Shown piece after piece: positions 35,354-43,315 of a stretch of 64,000 bases of DNA; the first letter of the stretch is position 1, and the number at the start of each line of letters is the position of its first letter. The DNA is from Blastococcus sp. MG754426. GTDB taxonomy: Bacteria; Actinomycetota; Actinomycetes; Mycobacteriales; Geodermatophilaceae. Under the pieces are notes generated by a model. That model worked only from the letters and a program-made list of their open reading frames with translations. It was not told the origin of the DNA and did not search any database. The DNA lies in contig NZ_SSXC01000008.1 of assembly GCF_021699055.1 (NCBI RefSeq), positions 1 to 64,000 of the forward strand, in the 5' to 3' direction. Both the position numbers and the translations under genes were made by a program.

Positions 35354-35594
35354 TGCGCAAGTCCTCTCGTCGTTCCGTCCGGACACGTCGAGTGCCATGA
35401 AAGTGCCGTCGAGTGCCACTTCGGCTTATTGCTGGACGGTCCACAGCCCCCTCTCCCCCTAAATGACCACCGGACCTGCGCGTTCGCGGATAACTGCCAT
35501 CGACAGGCTTCCATCCGGGCGCGCGCTCGTTTCGTCGAGTGCCGTCGAGTGCCACCTGCTCGGACGGTCCACGTGGCACTCGATGGCACTTTCA
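35321..35594. repeat. Cluster of AGTGCC repeats before the transposition operon
   Basis: At least six AGTGCC half-units, many in the form GTCGAGTGCCAC: 35321 (variant), 35387, 35402 and 35408, 35534 and 35544, plus an inverted pair 35573-35594 (GTGGCACTCGATGGCACTT). Paired half-units start about 10 bp apart, one helical turn. They lie between divergent genes (35353 and 35674). They may be transposon-end binding sites or operators; similarity to the 22-bp repeats at 43 kb is limited to a GT-C-G-AGTGC core. Confidence 0.55.
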
Positions 35595-35673
35595 CCGTTA
35601 CGTGTCTGATCCGGGCGATTTCCTGTTGGCCGTCAGCGATCCCGCTGACTTCACAGATACGCAGGAGTCACAG

Positions 35674-36354
35674 ATGGTCAAGCACTTCACGGTCCGCGAC
35701 GGATTGCCGTTCACGTTCGAACTGGCCCGCACCGAGATGCCGGTCGCCCACGGCAGCCACCTCGCGCGCTATTGGCTGTACACGCTGGTGGACATCCACC
35801 TGGGCGTGCTCATCGACGCCATGGTCAGCAACCCCGCGATGTCCTACCCGCCGAAGGACGGATCGGTCTGGGAGTTGCTCGACTTCGTCGGAGAAGACAC
35901 GGAACTGCTGACGATCAGCATTCCGGATTCTTCGGTCTTGAGCGACGACGAGTTGGCCACCCTGCCCTGGGGTGAGGAGATCCGCGTCGTGCGTCGCAGC
36001 CCCGATGCACGACTGCACCCGGTGCACGAGGCGGCAATCGGGGTGCTGCTGGGTGGGCCCGACCTGCATGCCGACCCCGAGACGTTCGACAACTGGTTCG
36101 AGCACGCACTGGAGGAACTTCGCTCGTACAGCCAGTTCGAGCACACCTTCAGCAGGCAGGCCGTTGTCGGCCACCGGCTGAACGCCTCGTACCGGCAGGC
36201 CAGGACGGGGGATCCGAACGACGAGCACAGCGGACACGACTTCGACCCGTGGTGCTGCGGGCTGATCCGGCTGCAGGCGCTTCAGGTGCCGAGCCTGGCT
36301 GCGGCGTCGCCGAGCATGGCGCTGACCCCCTCTGTCGCCGAGAAGGACGCCTGA
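35674..36354 (+). CDS. Unknown protein, first gene of the transposition operon
   Basis: A 226-residue protein without recognised domain. Start ATG 35674 has AGGAG seven bases upstream. It opens FTVRDGLPFTFELARTEMPVAHG and continues with helices (LARYWLYTLVDIHLGVLID). Its stop overlaps the next ATG by one base, so it belongs to the operon. It may be an accessory or regulatory factor of the transposon; no evidence beyond position. Confidence 0.7.
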   Translation: MVKHFTVRDGLPFTFELARTEMPVAHGSHLARYWLYTLVDIHLGVLIDAMVSNPAMSYPPKDGSVWELLDFVGEDTELLTISIPDSSVLSDDELATLPWGEEIRVVRRSPDARLHPVHEAAIGVLLGGPDLHADPETFDNWFEHALEELRSYSQFEHTFSRQAVVGHRLNASYRQARTGDPNDEHSGHDFDPWCCGLIRLQALQVPSLAAASPSMALTPSVAEKDA

Positions 36355-37328
36355 TGACTACGAGCATCAGCACGCCGCTGGACTCGGGGCACGACGACGA
36401 CGCGGCGCGGCGGGTCTACCTCGCCCGGGGGAAGCCTGCCTCCGGAGACATGGCGCATGCCGTCCAGGACATTTACGGTGCGCCTCAGTTCGAAGCCATT
36501 TTTGAGACGGAAAGGGGGCACGGCGATGCGATCAACAGGATTCATGCGCTGGTTTCACATTCGCATGGGCGGGCTCATACCCCTGCCCTGACGCCTCCCC
36601 ATTCGCCTGATCAGTCAGGTCAGGGGCGCCCACCCGTCTATTTGAGCGGAGCGCCCATGACCCCCCATAGCAACAACTCAGAATCCCCCGCCCTCTCCGT
36701 TCCGCGGCTGACCATGCAGGCGCTCTACGCCCGCGCCGGACTGCCCGTCCCCATCTACAGCGACAAGCCCACCCAGACTCACGACAGCCGGGCGTGGGAC
36801 AGCAAGATCGGTGTCCTGACCCACACGATCGCCGGGCGGCTGGCCTCCAGCGCACAGACTCTCGACGGGCGCGCCCTTCGCGTGCTGATCGCCGAGACCG
36901 TCGGCGCAACGGTCAAGGACCGGTCCCTCGGCCGGTTGGACAGGGCCCGGATCCGGGTGACCGGTATGGCCACGCAGTACCTGACGCACTTCATGCCGCC
37001 CAGCCCCGCGGTGTTCCTGGGCGCCGAACTGGCAGCCGGAGGCGGGCGCGTCGACCTCGCCTGGGACGACCCGGAAATGGGTGTCTTCTTCGACGAGATC
37101 AAGACCTGGCGGCACGTGCAGGCGACGCTCGACGAGGACACCTGGACACAGGTTCACCGCTATCTCGACGCGGGCATCGCCGCGTACGGCGACCGGTTCG
37201 CCGGGGTTCGTGTGATCACGCTGAGCCACCTGCGCTCCTGCATCTACGTCAGTCCGCAGGGGTTGGTGGAGTCGCTGCACAACTCGCCGCTGGCTCCGGT
37301 GGCGTTCGGCACTAAGGCTGCGGCATGA
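36354..37328 (+). CDS. TnsA-like transposon endonuclease
   Basis: A 324-residue protein whose C-terminal half has a PD-(D/E)xK nuclease pattern: GGRVDLAWDDPEMGVFFDEIKTW, giving D234, E248 and K250. Next to a DDE transposase and a TnsC-like ATPase this fits the TnsA role, cutting the 5' strands so the element leaves donor DNA. The first ~100 residues are polar and low in structure (SPDQSGQGRPP region), over DNA with an inverted repeat (CTGATCAGTCAG). Translation may instead begin at the ATG 36657 (MTPHSNN). Stop overlaps the transposase start (ATGA). Confidence 0.75.
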   Translation: MTTSISTPLDSGHDDDAARRVYLARGKPASGDMAHAVQDIYGAPQFEAIFETERGHGDAINRIHALVSHSHGRAHTPALTPPHSPDQSGQGRPPVYLSGAPMTPHSNNSESPALSVPRLTMQALYARAGLPVPIYSDKPTQTHDSRAWDSKIGVLTHTIAGRLASSAQTLDGRALRVLIAETVGATVKDRSLGRLDRARIRVTGMATQYLTHFMPPSPAVFLGAELAAGGGRVDLAWDDPEMGVFFDEIKTWRHVQATLDEDTWTQVHRYLDAGIAAYGDRFAGVRVITLSHLRSCIYVSPQGLVESLHNSPLAPVAFGTKAAA

Positions 37329-39157
37329 CCGGCTCCCGGCGCCTGGACGCCGCGCGGTCCCACCGCGAGGGCGCGTCGGCTCGGGCGACACGGCGTCGGC
37401 CCAGTTGGTCGGACCGGCAGGCCGCCGTCGCGCAACTGCGCCGCCTGACCGCGGAGGGCCGCCCGCTCGGCGCTCACGTCAAGGCCGTCGCAGAGAAGTG
37501 GGGCGTGTCTCCGCGTGCCGTCTACACGTGGCTCAAAGACCCCCGGCTCGCCGACGGCACCCCCAAGCCCGAGCGGAAGCGGTTCGAGCCGACCGTCGAG
37601 CACCTGACCGTGGTCGCGCAGGAACAGGACATGCACTCCGCCCACGGCCTGCTGGAGGAGGCGGGCCTGATCACTTGCTCGTACGAGACGTTCGCCCGCG
37701 CCATGCGGGAGCGCACGAACCCGACCCTGCTTGCTGCCGCGCTCGACGGATACCCGGGCCTGGTCAACAACCGGGCCTACCTGTCCTGGACTGCGCCGCA
37801 CCGCAATCACACCTGGCACCTGGACCACACGATCATGGACTTGTGGGTGTGGCCGTCCCACAAGCACCGGTCTCCGATCAGGCCACAGGTGACCGTCGTG
37901 GTGGACGGCTACAGCAGCCTGCTGCACGCGGTGCCGTGGAAGACACACGTGAACGGCGACATGGTCGCCGCAGCGCTGGTCGAGTTCGGCACCGAACGCG
38001 ACTACCTCGGAGTCACCGTCGGCGGCCAACCCGAACAGGTCGTCTGCGACAACGCCGCCCAGCACTTCGGCCCGAGCATGCGGGAAGGCGTTCAGCGGCT
38101 CGGTTGGATTCTCGCACCGACCGCCGCCTACTCCTCCTGGCAGAACGGGATCGCCGAGCGCGCCCTCGGGCTGCTCAACAAGCGGCTCGCGAACCGTGCA
38201 CCCGGCGCCACCAACGCCGGGAAGATCCGCACCGGAGCCTCCCGGCATGCCGCCAAGTTGCCCGAAGACACCAAGCCGGAGAACGTCTTCGGCTGGTCGG
38301 TTTTCGCTGACCTCTTGCAGGACACCGTCAACGAGATCAACACGACGATCCGGATGAAGAAGCACGGCCGGACCCGGCTCGACGCTTTCGCCACCGACCC
38401 GACCGAACAGCGCCATCTCGATCTCGTCGAGTACCGCACGTCCCTGATGACCAGCGGTGACCTCACCTACGTGTGGACGAAGAACGGCCTCAACTTCGAC
38501 GGCAACTCGTACTTCGGCACCGGTCTGAAGTATGGACACCGCTACCTCATCCGTTACCTGCCGACCAACCGCGACTTCATCGAAGTCTTCGACCTCGACA
38601 ATGAGTGGGTCTGCCGGGCGACCAGGGCCGACCTGATGACTCGCGAGCAGGTTGCGCCGTTCTTGGCCGAACGCGCCGAAACGGAACGCGAGTTCCAGGC
38701 CATCGAGAAGGGTGTCATTCACTACCGCCACCAGATCGCGGCAGGCAGCCAGGCCGGAGCGACCTACGGCCACGAAGACACCTCCTACGACGGCAGCGAA
38801 GATCGCGCCGCGTTCGTGAACCGCCACGACTCCGAGCCGACGGCGGTAGAGCCCATCGCCCTCGCGGAACCGACCGACTCCGATGAGGTTTCGGAACCGA
38901 AGAAGCCGCGGGCGCGGTCGCCCCGCAAGAGCACCGGAAGGCCACCGGCGCCACGGGTCCCGGCGACGTCTCCCGCGAAGGAGGACGACGCGGCGCGGCA
39001 GGCGACCGCGCGGCTGGCAGCGAAGTACGGCAGCGCGCTGCCTCCCCAGGCGCTCACGGCAGCCGACACGCAGCGCTCGACCGACGCTTGCGCTCGCCCA
39101 ATCAACAGCAGCGGCGCCAGCGAGGCACTCACCCAGGACGAAGAGGAGCACCAGTGA
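37325..39157 (+). CDS. TnsB/TniA-type DDE transposase
   Basis: A 610-residue transposase of the retroviral-integrase fold. An N-terminal HTH region (AVAEKWGVSPRAVYTWLKD) precedes the catalytic core: D167 in WHLDHTIMD, D242 in VVCDNAAQHFG, E278 in WQNGIAERALG, a DD(35)E spacing. A Mu-type C-terminal beta barrel follows (YFGTGLKYGHRYLIRYLPTN, FIEVFD), then a long charged tail that may contact the ATPase. It would join 3' transposon ends to target DNA. Starts and ends with four-base overlaps in the operon. Confidence 0.9.
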   Translation: MTGSRRLDAARSHREGASARATRRRPSWSDRQAAVAQLRRLTAEGRPLGAHVKAVAEKWGVSPRAVYTWLKDPRLADGTPKPERKRFEPTVEHLTVVAQEQDMHSAHGLLEEAGLITCSYETFARAMRERTNPTLLAAALDGYPGLVNNRAYLSWTAPHRNHTWHLDHTIMDLWVWPSHKHRSPIRPQVTVVVDGYSSLLHAVPWKTHVNGDMVAAALVEFGTERDYLGVTVGGQPEQVVCDNAAQHFGPSMREGVQRLGWILAPTAAYSSWQNGIAERALGLLNKRLANRAPGATNAGKIRTGASRHAAKLPEDTKPENVFGWSVFADLLQDTVNEINTTIRMKKHGRTRLDAFATDPTEQRHLDLVEYRTSLMTSGDLTYVWTKNGLNFDGNSYFGTGLKYGHRYLIRYLPTNRDFIEVFDLDNEWVCRATRADLMTREQVAPFLAERAETEREFQAIEKGVIHYRHQIAAGSQAGATYGHEDTSYDGSEDRAAFVNRHDSEPTAVEPIALAEPTDSDEVSEPKKPRARSPRKSTGRPPAPRVPATSPAKEDDAARQATARLAAKYGSALPPQALTAADTQRSTDACARPINSSGASEALTQDEEEHQ

Positions 39158-39918
39158 CCATCGCCTCCCAAGGCGTGCTTCGGCATCAGACCGTCGCGCT
39201 CGGCCTGGAGACAGAACTCGTACAGACGCCGTTCTTCGCCGACGGGTACGTGACCGCGCAGGCGGTCCTCAGCGGGAACGACATCGTCGCCTTCGACGGC
39301 CCACCCGGCACTGGGAAGACCACCTGCGCCCGGTATGTCGCCCAGAACGCGGACCGTCCGTGCGCTGTCGTCACGATGCCCGGCAACCCCCGGCCGCTGG
39401 ACCTGCTGCGGTACACGCATCTGGCTCTCACGGGGATTCAGCACACCGGCACCCGCGTACAGATGCAGGACGATCTTCTGCGGCTCTTTCCAGCCTGGGG
39501 AGGCATTCTCATCGTCGATGAGTTGCAGAACACGAAGCCGCACGCGTTGCAGGAACTCGTCTGGCTCTACGAAGAGAGCAGCCACGCATTCGGGCTCGGA
39601 GTCGTCGGAACCGGCGTCCTCGCTGCAACCCAGAAGCACCCCCAGTTGCACAGCCGGATCATGGGCGAGGTCACGTTCGCGGCCCTGCGCGGCACTGAAC
39701 TGATCGATGCGGTGCAGCGCCTCGATGTCCGCTTCGCCGCGACCCCCACTCGACTGCTCGCACAGCACAACGAAGCGGCGTGCGCCGGTCTCCTGCGCCG
39801 CTGGGTCCAAACCGTCCGCTGGCTCAATCGATTCGACGTCTCTGGCGCGGTCACGGCCGACGACTTCGCGCAGATCCGCCGCAAGTTGCCGCGCCAAACT
39901 GCTGAGACCGAGTCCTGA
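39154..39918 (+). CDS. TnsC/TniB-type AAA ATPase
   Basis: A 254-residue AAA+ ATPase with Walker A GPPGTGKTT (49-57), Walker B GGILIVDELQN (near 110) and a sensor-1 region GLGVVGTGVL. TnsC/TniB proteins polymerise on DNA and link target selection to the transposase. The GTG at 39154 overlaps the transposase stop (GTGA) and has a GAGGAG site. It is short, close to TniB and to Tn5053-type partners. Confidence 0.87.
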   Translation: MTIASQGVLRHQTVALGLETELVQTPFFADGYVTAQAVLSGNDIVAFDGPPGTGKTTCARYVAQNADRPCAVVTMPGNPRPLDLLRYTHLALTGIQHTGTRVQMQDDLLRLFPAWGGILIVDELQNTKPHALQELVWLYEESSHAFGLGVVGTGVLAATQKHPQLHSRIMGEVTFAALRGTELIDAVQRLDVRFAATPTRLLAQHNEAACAGLLRRWVQTVRWLNRFDVSGAVTADDFAQIRRKLPRQTAETES

Positions 39919-39933
39919 AGGAGGCTAGTTCGA

Positions 39934-41169
39934 ATGCCGTTCCTGGTTCCGCTTCCAGCGAGTCGATCCAGTCGTGCGCTTTTGCCGCCGACCGACCCGA
40001 GCACGGGTGTCGTCACGTTCACTGCACGCCCGACCAAGCACGCCTGGGTGATCGGCCAAGACCTGCTCGCCGCGCTCGGCATCAACCACGACGTCTACGG
40101 GTCCGGTCGTCGCCATGGTGAAGACCTGGAGTACGCCCGCGCTTGGCTGACCGCCCACGATGTCCGCCTGGTGATCATCCGGCACGCCGACACCATCCCC
40201 AGCAGCGAGACCCTCGACGACCTGGAGCATCTCTCCTCCAGCGTCGGGGCCAGCCTCGTACTTACCTGCGACGACACCGTCGGGGAGAACCTCGCTGACT
40301 GGGTCGCCGCGCGCGGAGGCACGGTCACCGACCTCTCGGCGCTCACGAGCCTGATCGCAAAGACGGCACGAACCCCGGACGAGGTTCGGCCAGACGCACC
40401 CGTTGACTTCCCGCAGTACCTGCCGCGGACAGACTTCTATGCCTTCCGCGCCCGACTACGGGACGTCCTAGATCCGGAGCAGTTCAGTCTGGTCGACCGG
40501 CTGTACCGCGCCACCTTCCACGCCATCGCCAACAAGCCACCGGCGACCCCGGAAGAAGCCGCGGCGACGCTCACAGCGCTCATCGCTCAACACCGCACCC
40601 CTGGACAAGCGCTGACCATCGCTCGCGCGGCCCAGGCCGCCCTCTTCACCCACGGACTGTTACTCAAGGTCAGTGTCGACACGCTCCTCCACGGCACTTC
40701 CGCCGCCGAGCACCGCCGCATGACGCCCGCCGAGATCCGCTCGCTGCGCGCCTACCGGACCGCCTGGCGCTCCGCCGCCGCCGTCCTCTACGACGCCAAC
40801 CTCAGCAAGCAACAGATCCACGCCGTCCGCCTCGATCAAGTAACTCCAGACGGGGACCTCACCGGCGTCGACCATCTCCCCCTGCTCGACGACGCCAAGG
40901 TGTACCTCCGCGCACAGCGCAACTACCGACTGATCACCGGCGCGACGGCCTCCGATTTGCTGATAGCCGAGTCGCGCGCGTACGTGACCTATGCCCTGCG
41001 TCGCCTCGGCGCCGAACTGAACCTCCCCGCGCCTAGCAACCATGTCCCTTCGGAGGCGAGGAAGACAGACCGCTGGCAGGACAGCCTCGGGGTCGCACTC
41101 CTCCCCCTCGTGGGAACCAGGCTGGCCGGAGTTCCGTCCACCGACTCACAGACCGGGGAGGCAGCATGA
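39934..41169 (+). CDS. ATPase-like transposition protein lacking a P-loop
   Basis: A 411-residue protein. Residues 25-130 resemble a TnsC/TniB core: FTARPTKHAWVIGQDLLAALG, then a beta strand RLVIIRHADTI in the Walker B position, then GASLVLTCDD where sensor 1 would be. No Walker A is present, so it probably cannot hydrolyse ATP. The C-terminal 250 residues are helical and unknown. It has no TniQ-type cysteine/histidine finger although it occupies the usual tniQ place, so it may be a new kind of target selector or an ATPase partner. GGAGG precedes the ATG. Confidence 0.65.
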   Translation: MPFLVPLPASRSSRALLPPTDPSTGVVTFTARPTKHAWVIGQDLLAALGINHDVYGSGRRHGEDLEYARAWLTAHDVRLVIIRHADTIPSSETLDDLEHLSSSVGASLVLTCDDTVGENLADWVAARGGTVTDLSALTSLIAKTARTPDEVRPDAPVDFPQYLPRTDFYAFRARLRDVLDPEQFSLVDRLYRATFHAIANKPPATPEEAAATLTALIAQHRTPGQALTIARAAQAALFTHGLLLKVSVDTLLHGTSAAEHRRMTPAEIRSLRAYRTAWRSAAAVLYDANLSKQQIHAVRLDQVTPDGDLTGVDHLPLLDDAKVYLRAQRNYRLITGATASDLLIAESRAYVTYALRRLGAELNLPAPSNHVPSEARKTDRWQDSLGVALLPLVGTRLAGVPSTDSQTGEAA

Positions 41170-41855
41170 CCGCCACCGTCCCGGTCAACGGTGCCGCGCT
41201 CCGTGAGCGCCTACTCAGCGCAGGACTCAGCGACCGCGCCTACGCGAACCGGTCCGGCCTCGGTGACAGCGCCGTCCGCGGCATGCTGCTCCGCGACGAA
41301 GTGAACGGCAGCGTCAGCATCGCCGACATCCGCCGCGCCGCGACCGAAGCAGGCATGTCCATGGGGGACCTCTTCGACGCCACTGCTACCGACGAACCCG
41401 ACGACACCCCCAGTGACGATGTCGCCGTCCTCGCTCAGGTCCTCAACAGCCAGAGGCAGATGCACCCGGAAGACCGGCTCGCGCAAGCCCTCGGCTGGCA
41501 GGCTGATCGGCTCCGCTCTGCCATCACCGGCCTCGATGCCCGCCTCAACCCGATTGGCCTACGCATACACCGCAACAGCATGGGCGTCTGCATCCGCGCC
41601 GATGACAAGCGCGCCACACACGCCGTCAACCGCCTGAACTCGTACAAGGACGCCGACGACGGGCTCCACCAAGGCACCGCACGAGTCCTCTACGCCGCCT
41701 ACCGCGGCACCCTCTCGGCGACCGACACCTCCACCGATCGCATGATGCAACTCGGCGCGCTCGCGAACCGCGGAGCCATCACGGTCAGGACCGGCGTCGG
41801 AGACCGCGTGCAACTCACCGCCGACACCGCCTACGCCTTCGACGTCAGCCGGTGA
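41166..41855 (+). CDS. HTH-like protein closing the transposition operon
   Basis: A 229-residue protein. The N-terminal ~60 residues look like a divergent lambda-repressor-type HTH (ALRERLLSAGLSDRAYANRSGLGDSAVRGML...SIADIRRAATEAGMSMGDLF). The C-terminal half has no recognised domain and ends with a beta-rich stretch (TVRTGVGDRVQLTADTAYAF). It may choose target DNA or regulate the element. ATGA overlap with the gene before it. Confidence 0.65.
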   Translation: MTATVPVNGAALRERLLSAGLSDRAYANRSGLGDSAVRGMLLRDEVNGSVSIADIRRAATEAGMSMGDLFDATATDEPDDTPSDDVAVLAQVLNSQRQMHPEDRLAQALGWQADRLRSAITGLDARLNPIGLRIHRNSMGVCIRADDKRATHAVNRLNSYKDADDGLHQGTARVLYAAYRGTLSATDTSTDRMMQLGALANRGAITVRTGVGDRVQLTADTAYAFDVSR

Positions 41856-41889
41856 TCAACGACCAGCAGGCTCGCCCGGGGGGCTCGCC

Positions 41890-42681
41890 TCAGTCGTCCT
41901 CTTCAGAGGTGCCCAGCACGGCCGCCGCGATCTGGTCAGCCATCTCCTCGATGTCGAACTCGCCGGTGCTCAGGGCTCGCTTGTCGGCAAGCGAGGGGCT
42001 GTACCCGCGGACTTGCTCAGCACTGACTTCGTGCCAGATAGGCAGCATGGACTGCTCCCCTGCGACGGTCCTGGTCACCAGACCGTCAAGTTCCAGGTTG
42101 GTCCAACCCTTCGCGAAGAACGACGGGGACAACACGACGACGCCGTACCGGCTCGACCTGATGCCCTCGTCGATCTTGCGGCGAAGACTGTCGCCGATCT
42201 TGATTTCGGTCTTATCGAGCCAGACTGTCACCCCGCGCTCGGTCAGTGCATTCCGCAACGGCAGCGCGACCGACGCCTTGTCCTCAGTGGCATGAGACAA
42301 AAAGACGTCCCATGTCTGGCCTCCAAGGACATCACCCTGCGGCTCGATGGGTTCGCGAACCAGCACATCGGCAGCAGGGCTGTCGTGCTGCCGCAGCGTG
42401 GGGAGATTTCCCCGCGGCGGCGCTTGGACTTGAACGCCAGCGCGGACGCTGCCCCGGTGGCCGCCGAGGTCAACCACCACCACCCATCGCCCACTGCTAG
42501 GGATCGGGATGCGGGCTGGAGACTGCTTGGCTAGTCCGCCGTGGTAGCGGTACTGCCTACCGGACTTGTAGGACTGGTAAGCCGACGACGTCATGAGTTG
42601 GACGTTGGCCTGCTTGTCCAGGGTGACGACCGCGGTCGCCCCCTTCTTCTGCTACCCCAGGTCGTAGTAGAGGTGCTGCAT
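41890..42681 (-). pseudogene. DUF1883-TIR effector with in-frame TAG at codon 10
   Basis: The natural start appears to be the ATG at 42681, eight bases past DUF2188, opening MQHLYYDLG; codon 10 is TAG (42652-42654) and the DUF1883 sequence then continues QKKGATAVVTLDKQANVQLM in the same frame. A restart at the ATG 42594 would give 234 residues missing part of DUF1883. The TIR domain is intact: WDVFLSHATEDKASVALPL, GVTVWLDKTEIKIGDSL, YGVVVLSPSFFAKGW. Its E in the LDKTEI region fits a bacterial NADase TIR. Likely CAG-to-TAG mutation, or sequence error. Confidence 0.75.
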
Positions 42682-42688
42682 GACCCGT

Positions 42689-42934
42689 CTACCGCTTGTC
42701 GCGGGGTGGGTACGGGTCGTTGCCTGGCGCCACGGTGTCGGAGTCACGAATGGCGCCGTCGCGGCCGTGGATGCGGACTTCGCCACCACCGGCCCGACCG
42801 ACGATCTCCTTGGCGCGCGCGATCGCCTGCGCCTGCGTGTCAGCGTGCGCGCTTGAACGCTCGGCCCCGGGCTTCTTGACGTCCCAACCGCCGGTCTTAC
42901 TCGGCACGACGTGGCGCCGGTTGTCGTTACTCAT
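42689..42934 (-). CDS. DUF2188 protein
   Basis: An 81-residue basic protein of the DUF2188 family: RRHVVPSKTGGWDVKKPGAERSS, then HADTQAQAIARAKEIV and GGGEVRIHGRDGAIRDSDT, two copies of a small beta-hairpin/helix pattern. Function unknown. It precedes the DUF1883-TIR gene by eight bases and leads that two-gene cargo operon. Confidence 0.85.
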   Translation of the reverse strand: MSNDNRRHVVPSKTGGWDVKKPGAERSSAHADTQAQAIARAKEIVGRAGGGEVRIHGRDGAIRDSDTVAPGNDPYPPRDKR

Positions 42935-42970
42935 GAGTGCCCTTTCCGTACGTGAACGGGAGCAGAACGC

Positions 42971-43013
42971 CGAGGGGCGAAGTCCATCTTTGGACTTCGC
43001 CCCTCGGTTTCTT
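42971..43013 (+). terminator. Strong rho-independent terminator
   Basis: Perfect 16-bp stem (42971-42986 and 42991-43006; arm CGAGGGGCGAAGTCCA), TCTT loop, then GTTTCTT on the plus strand. It would stop rightward transcription just inside the transposon's proposed right end. The leftward DUF2188 gene begins on its other side. Confidence 0.85.
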
Positions 43014-43037
43014 ACGTCATTGCTGCCAGCAGGCGCC

Positions 43038-43120
43038 GTGCACTATTCATGACAGCACCGTGCACTATCGCTGACAACGTCATGCACTATTCGTGACAAT
43101 GCTGCGCACTACTCGTGACA
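43038..43120. repeat. Four tandem 22-bp repeats (candidate TnsB sites)
   Basis: Units start at exactly 43038, 43060, 43082 and 43104. On the minus strand the conserved 17 bases read TGTCACGAATAGTGCAC, with changes at a few inner and the last positions. Four abutting 22-bp sites are the layout of the Tn7 right end. The TGTCA edge faces away from the tns genes, making 43120/43121 the likely element end. Confidence 0.75.
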
Positions 43121-43315
43121 GCCGTCATCAGCTGAGAAAACTCACGTGAACGAGACCGCAAACGAGACTGTAATGATCTTTCCCCCGGCCTGACTGGAGC
43201 CGTTTGCTCAGGTCAGCAACCCGTTCATCCAACATACGCGACCCGACTACGGCTGAAGGGCCGCGCCGCCTGGCCGACAGCCATGCGGTTGCTGAATAGA
43301 CGCTGCTGAGGGCTC

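Larger units (their letters stand above)
35321..43120. mobile_element. Candidate Tn7-like transposon
   Basis: The span holds a rightward operon of TnsA-like nuclease, DDE transposase, TnsC-like ATPase, a P-loop-less relative and two unknown proteins (35674-41855), then leftward cargo DUF2188 and DUF1883-TIR, a terminator, and four head-to-tail 22-bp repeats ending at 43120. The right boundary is inferred from repeats whose complement begins TGTCA. The left boundary is not established; the AGTGCC cluster is only a candidate. Confidence 0.5.

Noticed and set aside
43038-43120. CRISPR array
   Set aside because: Units abut at 22 bp with no spacers of separate sequence, only four copies, and no cas genes.
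43038-43120. Plasmid iterons
   Set aside because: 22-bp tandem units would suit iterons, but no replication initiator gene is present; transposase genes nearby explain them better.
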